A DNA stretch of 54,520 bases, taken from positions 1-54,520 of the forward strand of contig DUEJ01000107.1 in NCBI GenBank assembly GCA_011192175.1. Direction: 5' to 3'. The notes under the pieces are model-generated. The model had not been told where the DNA came from, did not search any database, and worked only from the letters and a program-made list of their open reading frames with translations. The stretch comes from Thermoflexia bacterium (lineage in GTDB: Bacteria; Chloroflexota; Anaerolineae; B4-G1; SLSP01). Shown here piece by piece: positions 36,539 through 44,517 of this stretch. Numbering within the stretch: the stretch's first letter is position 1; every line of letters starts with the position of its first letter. Both the position numbers and the translations under genes were made by a program.

Positions 36539-37696
36539 ATGAGTATGGAAGAGGAAATAAGAACAGTCCCTAACCGTCCCCATCGTCACTGTCCGGTCTG
36601 TGATGCCCGGGTAGCAGAAGGAGCTAAAACTTGTCTGATGTGCGGAGCCTCTCTAGATGATACGGAATCTCTAACGGCCCCGGCAACTGAAGCAGGAGTA
36701 CCTAAAAAACGGCTCACCTGGCACCGGCTGGCCATTCTAGGCGGTTTAACACTGGTCATTCTCACCACGGCGGTTCTATTGGGACTGAATCTCTCCCGTA
36801 AAACCTCCGTGGTACCCACCGCCACCGCCACCATCACTACCACCCCCACTATCACGCGCTCCCCTACCGTCACACCCTCTCCCCCCATCACCCCCTCACC
36901 ATTCCCCACCGCCACTCCCATTCCGCCAGAGGCCTATACTATCCAGGCCGGCGACACCTTGCTCTCCATCGCCTACAAATTCGATATGACTGTGCCGGAA
37001 TTAAAAGCCTTCAATTACCTGGAAGACGACACCATCGTAGTGGGCCAAGCGCTACTGATACCTCCGCCCACCCCTACCCCCGGCCCCACGCCGACTTGGG
37101 ACCCGGCCCAGCCCACGCCGACCTATGCGCCCTATCTACTCCACACCGTTAAACGCGGCGACACGCTCTCCACAATTGCCGAAAAGTATAACGTCAGCCT
37201 AGCTGATATTCGGTGGGCCAATGATATTCCCGCCGATTCCACCACGTTACAAGTAGAGCAGCTATTGCAAATTCCACAATACACACCTACCCCGGAAGCT
37301 CCACGGCCAGCTCTGGTTGAAGGCACACCTGCTCCGCGAGCCGGCTACGCATCTCCCACCCTACTCTATCCACCCACGGGGATGACTTTCACCGGCGCGC
37401 AGACGCTAGTTATGTTACAATGGACCTCCACCGGGATTTTAGAGGAAGAGGAGTATTACCGAGTGGAACTCATAACTCCCACCGGAGATAAATCAGCGAG
37501 CACTTATACTTACCTGCGCAGCACCGCGTGGCGGGTCCCGGAAGAGCTCTTCCCTATCCCCGAAATAGCCAATCGCACCTGCTCTTGGCGCGTGGCAATT
37601 GTCCGTCGCCGCGGCCCGGCGGCTAACCCAATCGATACAGTTATCAACCCCGCCGTGGAAGAGCGTACTTTTTTCTGGAAACCAGCACAACCATGA
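36539..37696 (+). CDS. Zinc-ribbon, single-TM protein with two LysM domains
   Basis: CPVCDARVAEGAKTCLMCGASL; TM segment; YTIQAGDTLLSIAYKFDMTVPELKAFNYL and HTVKRGDTLSTIAEKYNVSLADIRWAN. Confidence 0.92.
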   Translation: MSMEEEIRTVPNRPHRHCPVCDARVAEGAKTCLMCGASLDDTESLTAPATEAGVPKKRLTWHRLAILGGLTLVILTTAVLLGLNLSRKTSVVPTATATITTTPTITRSPTVTPSPPITPSPFPTATPIPPEAYTIQAGDTLLSIAYKFDMTVPELKAFNYLEDDTIVVGQALLIPPPTPTPGPTPTWDPAQPTPTYAPYLLHTVKRGDTLSTIAEKYNVSLADIRWANDIPADSTTLQVEQLLQIPQYTPTPEAPRPALVEGTPAPRAGYASPTLLYPPTGMTFTGAQTLVMLQWTSTGILEEEEYYRVELITPTGDKSASTYTYLRSTAWRVPEELFPIPEIANRTCSWRVAIVRRRGPAANPIDTVINPAVEERTFFWKPAQP

Positions 37697-37811
37697 CCCT
37701 CATTTGACACGCCAGACAAAGGAACCGCGTATGACCGCGAAATGTCGTCACCCGCGCTAAATGAAACCCCAGCCGCGGCTCAGTAGGAAATGGGTTTCAG
37801 GAGAAAAAATG

Positions 37812-37888
37812 GGACGCGGACCAGCACGGATGAACACGGATAAAAAATAGCCACAAAAATCCGCGCTCGGCAGCGTTCATCCGCGTCC
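37812..37888. repeat. Dispersed inverted repeat (GGACGCGGA...TCCGCGTCC family)
   Basis: GGACGCGGACCAGCACGGATGAACACGGAT...AATCCGCGCTCGGCAGCGTTCATCCGCGTCC; flanked by imperfect direct repeats GGTTTCAGGAGAA and GGTTTCATAGGAGAA. Confidence 0.65.
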
Positions 37889-37920
37889 TATAAAAAATCA
37901 GGTTTCATAGGAGAAGATAT

Positions 37921-38439
37921 ATGCGCGTCAAAAATCGAGCCCAGACTCCTGTTGAATTTTTCTCACAGAGCTATCGGCTCTCCTGCACTTTTGATGCCCG
38001 TCGCCATTCTTTAGGAGATTTGCTCTATGCTACCACCTCAGCTTACTTGATGTTAGATAATGCCTACATTTCTCCCATTGACCATCCATCCCGTATCTCA
38101 GCCGACTATCCGCGTGTCATCATTATTAAAGAAAGCCTCACCTTTGCGCTAACCACTTACAGAGATGATGCGTTACGCCGCGATCAAAAATATGGCAGTT
38201 ACCTGGGTACCCAGCTAACTGCAGTTTTCATCACCCTCCCCCACTTTGACATCAGTGGTGAGCTACGCATCCCCGGTCGTTTTGATCCTCGCGTCCTGCT
38301 TAGTTCACAGACCGGCATGTTCATCACGTTACTCAACGTAACCGCGCGGTTAACCTCAAATCCAGAAATTACTTATCACGGGGAAGCCGCCATAGTAAAT
38401 AAAAACCAGGTCAGTTTCATGGGGTTATCTGATCGCTAG
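37921..38439 (+). CDS. Hypothetical protein
   Basis: 172 aa ORF with GGAGAA RBS, directly upstream of REC-ATPase gene. Confidence 0.7.
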   Translation: MRVKNRAQTPVEFFSQSYRLSCTFDARRHSLGDLLYATTSAYLMLDNAYISPIDHPSRISADYPRVIIIKESLTFALTTYRDDALRRDQKYGSYLGTQLTAVFITLPHFDISGELRIPGRFDPRVLLSSQTGMFITLLNVTARLTSNPEITYHGEAAIVNKNQVSFMGLSDR

Positions 38440-38457
38440 CGCGGGGGGAAATTAACA

Positions 38458-39540
38458 ATGGCACATATTCTGATAATTGATGATAACTATGAGATATTAG
38501 AGATGCTCAAGACGATCTTGGGACAGCGAGAAACACACCAAATATCGCTCTCCGCCAACGGGAAAGATGGTTTAGCTCAAGCCCTCAAGGAACGCCCAGA
38601 TCTGGCTATCGTGGATGTGATGATGCCGGAAATGAGCGGCTACGAGGTCGTGCGTCGTCTCCGAGCGGATTCAAATACGGCAGATATGGGCATCATCATC
38701 TTGACCGCACGCGGACAGGCCGTGGATAAAGCGGCCGCCCTCGAAGCAGGCGCAAGCCATTACATGTCAAAACCGGTCAATGCACAAGAATTATTGGAGG
38801 CAGTTAATAAGATTCTCACGGTACCTCCAGCGCAAAAAGGGTCTGTTCTCTACCCCGTTTTCAGCTTACGCGGAGGGGTTGGCGTCACCACCCTGGCTGT
38901 CAATCTCGCCTTGTTGCTCCAACATCTAAGCGCCACGGCACTGATTGATTTTTCACCCAACTCAGGACATTGCGCTTCGTATTTGGGGTTACGTCCCAGG
39001 CAACACTGGGGTCAGTTTATCCAGAAAGATACTGATTCAACCATTGGCAGCCTAACCATGAAACATCACTCCGGATTACGATTACTGGCCGCGCCGCCCA
39101 TCCCTATCCCCACAGAGCAACTCGCCGAAGCGACGGTGGAACTGCTGCTCGCCGTTTTACAAAAATACCTCCACTTTGTGGTAGTAGATATGCCTCCAGT
39201 ACTGAATAGCACCAGCACACTCATACTAGAAAAAGCAACTAGAGTAATCTTGGTAAGTGGCTCCGACTCTCCCGGCCTCCAAACCACACTACGCACTGTA
39301 CAAGCATTGCAAGAATACCATCATAAATTAGTATTGGTGCTCAACCACATTGCTCCTGGTCGCCAGTTACCCTTATCAACAGTACAACGCGCGCTCCACA
39401 TACCAATCACAGCCCAAATCCCCTATTACGCCCAAGAGATCGCCACTAAACAAGCCGGAGCTCCGGCCGTGCTCAGCCAACCAAAATCGCCGGTAGTGAG
39501 CAATTTGCAACAGGTTGTCCGCACCTTACTGCGTAAGTAA
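38458..39540 (+). CDS. REC domain fused to CpaE/MinD-like P-loop domain
   Basis: REC ILIIDDNYEILEML, LAIVDVMMPEMSGYEVV, HYMSKPVN; then SLRGGVGVTTLAVNLALLL, VVVDMPPVLNSTSTLILEKATRVILV. Confidence 0.88.
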   Translation: MAHILIIDDNYEILEMLKTILGQRETHQISLSANGKDGLAQALKERPDLAIVDVMMPEMSGYEVVRRLRADSNTADMGIIILTARGQAVDKAAALEAGASHYMSKPVNAQELLEAVNKILTVPPAQKGSVLYPVFSLRGGVGVTTLAVNLALLLQHLSATALIDFSPNSGHCASYLGLRPRQHWGQFIQKDTDSTIGSLTMKHHSGLRLLAAPPIPIPTEQLAEATVELLLAVLQKYLHFVVVDMPPVLNSTSTLILEKATRVILVSGSDSPGLQTTLRTVQALQEYHHKLVLVLNHIAPGRQLPLSTVQRALHIPITAQIPYYAQEIATKQAGAPAVLSQPKSPVVSNLQQVVRTLLRK

Positions 39541-39686
39541 TTTGACAGTAGCCCTCCGCAGCCTGAGAGGGGAACAGCTCTATCCACCAAAAATCTCTTG
39601 AGAGCTGCGATTCGAGAACTTGAGGGCGCATCTGTAGGATCTCTGGGATCCAATAAGGAATTACCGGTCCACAAAAATAAACCTTC

Positions 39687-39712
39687 CGTTTCCAGTAAGC
39701 GGAAGGCTTATC
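39687..39712 (+). terminator. Hairpin
   Basis: CCTTCCG-TTTCCAGTAAG-CGGAAGG, 3' region of the REC-ATPase gene. Confidence 0.45.
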
Positions 39713-39794
39713 AATTAAATCTCGTGACGTGGAACTGGACGGCTTCCTGGCCGAGTCGCTAACAGGCGCAGTTCAGGTAGAAACCTCTCCCCCG

Positions 39795-39980
39795 CTAGAG
39801 CTGGATACACCCCAAAACTACCAAAAAGAGCCCGCCTATTAACGACACATTGAGAAAAAGTAGGACTGAGAGCACAAACCGTTGCCAGGGAAGCAGTCCT
39901 AGCCCCAATCCTGACCGGGTTGCCGAATCATCCCTCCTCTTCTCCCGTAGCTCCAACATCATATACCTCTTGAAATACAT
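39795..39980 (-). CDS. Small putative membrane protein
   Basis: 61 aa ending with a hydrophobic segment WQRFVLSVLLFLNVSLIGGLFLVVLGCIQL. Confidence 0.4.
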   Translation of the reverse strand: MYFKRYMMLELREKRRDDSATRSGLGLGLLPWQRFVLSVLLFLNVSLIGGLFLVVLGCIQL

Positions 39981-39995
39981 TTCACCTAAACTAAA

Positions 39996-40625
39996 ATGAG
40001 CATACCTCGACCAACAGAAAAAGTCAATAGGGCCTCGCGCTTACCACGCGAGTTCTATGCGCGAGCCACCCTCACCGTCGCGCGAGAACTGCTCAACAAA
40101 CGGCTGGTGCGGCTTTTGGATGGGGAACGACTCGCGGGGCGCATCGTGGAAGTGGAGGCGTATAGCGGCGCCGAAGATCAAGCTTCTCACGCCCGTTGCG
40201 GTAAAACGCAGCGCAATGCGGCCATGTTCGGGCCGCCGGGTCAGGCTTACATCTATCTGATCTACGGCATCCACCACTGCTTGAATTTGGTCACCGCCAC
40301 GGAAGGCTACCCGGCCGCCATCCTCATCCGCGCCTTAGAGCCGGTTGCAGGACTGCCCACCCAATGGCGCTTGCGCGGCCCCAAACGCTTCCCCCAGGAG
40401 CTAACCAACGGGCCGGGGAAGCTCTGCCAAGCGCTGGCAATCGACCGCCGGTTCGATCAAACCGACCTTTGTGCTCCGCAAAGCCCGCTCTGGGTTGAAG
40501 ACGCTGACGTTATCCACGCTTCCCGGCTGGTCGCCACTCCCCGTATCGGCGTTACGGGCGATGAGCGCGCGCGGAGCGTGCTCTGGCGCTTCTTCATCCG
40601 GGACAATGTCTGGGTGAGCAGATAA
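39996..40625 (+). CDS. DNA-3-methyladenine glycosylase (AAG/MPG family)
   Basis: LPREFYARATLTVARELLNKRLVR...GRIVEVEAYSGAEDQASHA...FGPPGQAYIYLIYGIHHCLNLVT. Confidence 0.96.
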   Translation: MSIPRPTEKVNRASRLPREFYARATLTVARELLNKRLVRLLDGERLAGRIVEVEAYSGAEDQASHARCGKTQRNAAMFGPPGQAYIYLIYGIHHCLNLVTATEGYPAAILIRALEPVAGLPTQWRLRGPKRFPQELTNGPGKLCQALAIDRRFDQTDLCAPQSPLWVEDADVIHASRLVATPRIGVTGDERARSVLWRFFIRDNVWVSR

Positions 40626-40650
40626 ATCAACCCAGGTACTTACATCAAAA

Positions 40651-40682
40651 AAAACGGGGGGGGAGATATCTCCCCCCCCGTT
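40651..40682. terminator. Bidirectional palindromic terminator
   Basis: AACGGGGGGGGAGATATCTCCCCCCCCGTT between convergent genes. Confidence 0.8.
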
Positions 40683-40704
40683 CGCGTTTCAAAACATGTC
40701 ACGT

Positions 40705-42021
40705 TTAAGCGAAGCGTTCCGCCAAAATATCTTCCAACGTGGGCTTGCCGATTACCTGTAATTCGTAACGCACGCGCTGCATAGGATGCTTGATCTTCAA
40801 GATACGCGTAAGGTCAATGGGCGTGCCGATTACCACCAAGTCACAAGGCGTACTGTTGATGGTCTCCTCTAACGCCTTTATCTGCTCTGCCCCGTAACCC
40901 ATCGCGGGCAAAACCGTGCCGGTATCCGGGTATTTCTCGTAAGTGTCCACAATCGAACCCACCGCGTAGGGGCGGGGATCGATGACCTCTGCCGCGCCAA
41001 AACGTTGCGCGGCCACGTAGCCAGCCCCGTAAGTCATGCCCCCATGCGTCAACGTGGGACCATCCTCGATTACCAAGACCCGCTTGCCCCGAATCTTCTC
41101 CGGATGATCCACGAAGAGCGGGGAAGCCGCCTCGATTACCGTCGCCTCGGCGTTTACCGCTTTCAGGCTCTGGTAAATTTCACGCACGCCAGCGTAATCC
41201 GCCGTATCCATCTTGTTGATCACAATCACGTCCGCCGCCCGGAAGTTAGCTTCGCCGGGATAATAGGAGAGCTCATGCCCCGCGCGGTGCGGGTCGGCCA
41301 CTACGATCCAGAGATCCGGGATGTAGAAGGGTAAATCATTGTTCCCCCCGTCCCAGACGATCACATCCGCCTCTTGCTCCGCTGCACGCAAAATCAGTTC
41401 GTAATCCACACCGGCATAGACAACTACCCCCCGATCAATGTGCGGCTCATATTCCTCACGTTCCTCGATGGTGCATTCATGCTTATCCAAGTCGGAGTAA
41501 TCCGCAAAACGCTGTACCGCCTGCTTAGCCAGATCACCATAAGGCATAGGATGTCGAATAGCAACTACGCGCTTGCCCATCTTTTGCAACAGATCACAGA
41601 CGCGCCGCGTAGTTTGGGATTTACCAGAGCCAGTGCGCACAGCGCAGACGGCCACCAGCGGCTTACTGCTCTTGAACATAGTAGCGTTCCCCCCCATCAT
41701 GCGGAAATCAGCGCCTGCTGCGTTGACCAAAGAAGCCTTGTGCATCACGTATTCATGCGGCACATCCGAGTAGGAGAAGATTACCTGATCAACTTTCTCT
41801 GCGGTAATCAGCTCAACCAGCTTTTCTTCGGAATAAATAGGAATGCCCGCCGGATAAAGTTCGCCCGCCAACTCCGGCGGATACCGGCGTCCCTCGATGT
41901 TAGGAATTTGCGTCGCGGTAAAGGCCACTACTTCGTAGCTCTCGTTACCCCGAAAATAGCTGTTGAAGTTGTGAAAATCACGTCCAGCCGCACCCATAAT
42001 TAGAACCCGAATTTTTCCCAT
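40705..42021 (-). CDS. Cyclic 2,3-diphosphoglycerate synthetase-like P-loop protein
   Basis: 438 aa; VLIMGAAGRDFHNFNSYFRGNESYEVVAFTATQIPNIEGRRYP, CAVRTGSGKSQTTRRV, VWDGGNNDLPFYIPDLWIVVADPHRAGHE, VVIGTPIDLTRIL. Confidence 0.85.
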   Translation of the reverse strand: MGKIRVLIMGAAGRDFHNFNSYFRGNESYEVVAFTATQIPNIEGRRYPPELAGELYPAGIPIYSEEKLVELITAEKVDQVIFSYSDVPHEYVMHKASLVNAAGADFRMMGGNATMFKSSKPLVAVCAVRTGSGKSQTTRRVCDLLQKMGKRVVAIRHPMPYGDLAKQAVQRFADYSDLDKHECTIEEREEYEPHIDRGVVVYAGVDYELILRAAEQEADVIVWDGGNNDLPFYIPDLWIVVADPHRAGHELSYYPGEANFRAADVIVINKMDTADYAGVREIYQSLKAVNAEATVIEAASPLFVDHPEKIRGKRVLVIEDGPTLTHGGMTYGAGYVAAQRFGAAEVIDPRPYAVGSIVDTYEKYPDTGTVLPAMGYGAEQIKALEETINSTPCDLVVIGTPIDLTRILKIKHPMQRVRYELQVIGKPTLEDILAERFA

Positions 42022-42221
42022 AGCTTAGCTCCTTTTAAAATATATAGCTAACAGCAACTAGTAAGCCTGCTCATGCCCGTATTCTACCTCCCAGCAGAGA
42101 CCAGCTACTACTTTATCTGATTTCTATCATCCTCACAAGTGAAATTCCGAAACAAAAACGACGCCAATCCTCACTTCGGAAGGCGCCGCAAGCTCTCGGC
42201 ACTTAACTGAAAAACAATTTA

Positions 42222-42683
42222 TCAATTCTTCTCGTTCAACTCCATTTGCCCCGACTCCAAGATAATCTGCCTAATCTCATCGCTTTGCGGAAGTAATGCG
42301 CCTAAAACTCCATTGATAAAACGGGGCGCACTATCGCCCCCAAAAGTCTTGGCTAATTCTACGGACTCGTTGATAGCCACTTTGTAAGGCACCCCGCCCA
42401 CAGCAAATTCGTACAGAGCCATCCGCAAGAGATTGCGATCAACCACCGCGACCTGCGCTAAAGGCCATTGGGAAGCATGTTGCTGGATATAGTGATCCAA
42501 AACACCACTACATCTCAGCACGCCCACTACCAGCTCTTGGCAATACTGATGCACCAAGGGAACTGCTTCGACATCCCGTTCAAAACCATGTTGTAAGACC
42601 ACTCCTACCGGATGCGTAGTCACATCAACTTCGTAAAGAACCTGTAATGCTAGCTCCCGAGCAAGACGTCGCCCCCCTTTCAT
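42222..42683 (-). CDS. nusB: Transcription antitermination factor NusB
   Basis: RRLARELALQVLYEVD...VDRNLLRMALYEF...VAINESVELAKTFGGDSAPRFINGVLGAL. Confidence 0.95.
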   Translation of the reverse strand: MKGGRRLARELALQVLYEVDVTTHPVGVVLQHGFERDVEAVPLVHQYCQELVVGVLRCSGVLDHYIQQHASQWPLAQVAVVDRNLLRMALYEFAVGGVPYKVAINESVELAKTFGGDSAPRFINGVLGALLPQSDEIRQIILESGQMELNEKN

Positions 42684-42704
42684 TTCAAAAAACTGGCTCC
42701 CATC

Positions 42705-43064
42705 TTACGCCGTCTCTCTCTCTTCTGCTTGTGCAAAAATCACGTCCTCAATGTAAACGTTGACTGTCTCAACCGGCATCTCTATCATTTTTTGAATGGC
42801 TTGAGTAACATCTCTCTGGATAGTCTGTCCTAATTTGAGCAGGCTAATTTCAGGAGCGGCCAGAACATGCACTTCAACAGAGACCCGCCCTGCATTTACA
42901 GCTACTTCCACGGGGTTATGACTCAGCCCCAAAAACCGTTTCCCTTCAACCTGCTGGTAGATTTGCACCACTCCGGCAACTTTTTGAGCTGTCAGACGCG
43001 CAATAGTCTCCAATACTTCCGGTTCTACGGTAATTTTGCCAGGAACAGCTTCATTTATACCCAT
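42705..43064 (-). CDS. Asp23/Gls24 family envelope stress response protein
   Basis: GKITVEPEVLETIARLTAQKVAGVV...VEVAVNAGRVSVEVHVL...VNVYIEDVIF. Confidence 0.9.
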   Translation of the reverse strand: MGINEAVPGKITVEPEVLETIARLTAQKVAGVVQIYQQVEGKRFLGLSHNPVEVAVNAGRVSVEVHVLAAPEISLLKLGQTIQRDVTQAIQKMIEMPVETVNVYIEDVIFAQAEERETA

Positions 43065-43111
43065 CTAGCTAACTCCTCTGGCCACTAACGATACCCAATC
43101 AAGGCTAACGC

Positions 43112-43303
43112 TTATCCCTCTTTCGCTGCTAAGACCTGCCGGCCACGATAAGTCCCACAGTTGCGACAGACGTGATAAGGACGAATCATCTCCCCACATT
43201 CAGGGCAAGTGATCAGATGTGGCAAGGAAGGCGCCGCCCAAGTTTGGGCACGGCGATTCTTACGACGGCGGCTGGTAATACGATGCTTTGGTACTGCTCC
43301 CAT
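43112..43303 (-). CDS. rpmF: 50S ribosomal protein L32
   Basis: MGAVPKHRITSRRRKNRRAQTWAAPSLPHLITCPECGEMIRPYHVCRNCGTYRGRQV. Confidence 0.97.
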   Translation of the reverse strand: MGAVPKHRITSRRRKNRRAQTWAAPSLPHLITCPECGEMIRPYHVCRNCGTYRGRQVLAAKEG

Positions 43304-43472
43304 CTCTTTAACTCCTTCACTATTTGTTTATCGCTGGTTGCATATAAACGCAACCAGCAAGCATTATACGTCTAAGAACACTTCTGTCAACTTAGCAACC
43401 GGGACTTTCAGCTTCCTTTTCCTTGTGCCCCTAGCCTACACCTTGAGCTGGCTGACTTTTGCCACTACGCCT

Positions 43473-43943
43473 TTATTCATCTTCCAGACGGCGCTCACAC
43501 GCACTCTCAATCCGGGCCAATCCATTCTCCACTTCCCGCAGCGAACGTTTCATCTCTTCCTCCAGTTGGCTGAGCACGGTGAAAACATACTCATCCGCAT
43601 CAGCGCGCATCGTTGCCGTTTCTTGTGCAGCTTGGTGGTAGATGATTTTCACCTGCTTGCGCGCCTCCCGCACAATCTGATGTTCAGCCAGCAGTTCTTC
43701 CAGCTCTCGCTCGGCGCCCACTAAGATCCGCTGCGCTTCCTCCCGCGCTTGCTGCAACAGCTCCTGCCGCCGCTGGACAATCTGCTGCGCTTGCTGCACC
43801 TCACCGGGCAACACCTGCCGTAACCTCTCCAACTGGCTCCGCACCTCAGCCTCGCTCACGGCCCTACTGCCAGAAAAAGGGATTTTAGGACATTCTTCCA
43901 ACAAGTATTGTTCAAGTCGCTGAATCAAAAATTCTATATCCAT
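43473..43943 (-). CDS. Coiled-coil protein (DivIVA-like/ATP synthase b-like hypothetical)
   Basis: 156 aa, extended Glu/Gln/Arg-rich helix, adjacent to coaD. Confidence 0.75.
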   Translation of the reverse strand: MDIEFLIQRLEQYLLEECPKIPFSGSRAVSEAEVRSQLERLRQVLPGEVQQAQQIVQRRQELLQQAREEAQRILVGAERELEELLAEHQIVREARKQVKIIYHQAAQETATMRADADEYVFTVLSQLEEEMKRSLREVENGLARIESACERRLEDE

Positions 43944-43983
43944 GATTCAATCTCCTCGTTAGGTAACGCGAAAATGCCCGACC

Positions 43984-44517
43984 CTAATCGCGCAGCGAGA
44001 CCAACTGTATCGATTCATCCATGCATGAGGCTTCCGCCCGCTTGCACGCTAAGGCCTGTTGAACATGCGGAGGCACTAAGCTAGACACATCGCCCCCCAA
44101 CATGAAAATCTCCTTGATGATGCTCCCCGTAAGGAATGCGTATTCCTGGCGAGTCATCAGACAGATTGTTTCCATACCCGGCTCAAGTTGATTGTTGGTC
44201 AACGCCATCTGATATTCCAGCTCAAAGTCAGAGATAACCCGCAATCCTCGCACCAACACTTGAGCCCCTCTAGATTTAGCAAACTCCGTCGTCAGTCCCC
44301 CATAGGGACAGACTTCGATATTGGTAACCTCACCCAACGCCGCGCGCGCTAACGCCACCCGTTCTGCCGCCGAGAACAACAATTTTTTGTTCGGCCGGTT
44401 GTAAACAGCGACGATCAGCCGCTCAAAGAGCCTCGCCGCCCGTTTCGCAATGTCAATATGTCCCCAATGGACTGGATCAAATGAGCCGGGATAGATAGCC
44501 ACGCGCGGACTCATCAA
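43984..44517 (-). CDS. coaD: Pantetheine-phosphate adenylyltransferase
   Basis: RVAIYPGSFDPVHWGHIDIAKRAARLFERLIVAVYNRPNKKLLFSAAERV...LVRGLRVISDFEYQ-like, EYAFLTGSIIKEIFMLGGDVSSLVPPHV. Confidence 0.97.
   Translation of the reverse strand: MMSPRVAIYPGSFDPVHWGHIDIAKRAARLFERLIVAVYNRPNKKLLFSAAERVALARAALGEVTNIEVCPYGGLTTEFAKSRGAQVLVRGLRVISDFELEYQMALTNNQLEPGMETICLMTRQEYAFLTGSIIKEIFMLGGDVSSLVPPHVQQALACKRAEASCMDESIQLVSLRD

Noticed and set aside
39541-39720. Intergenic region with GATTCGAGAAC-like motif considered as tRNA or other ncRNA
   Set aside because: No acceptor/anticodon arms or known ncRNA signature could be folded; only a hairpin is supported.
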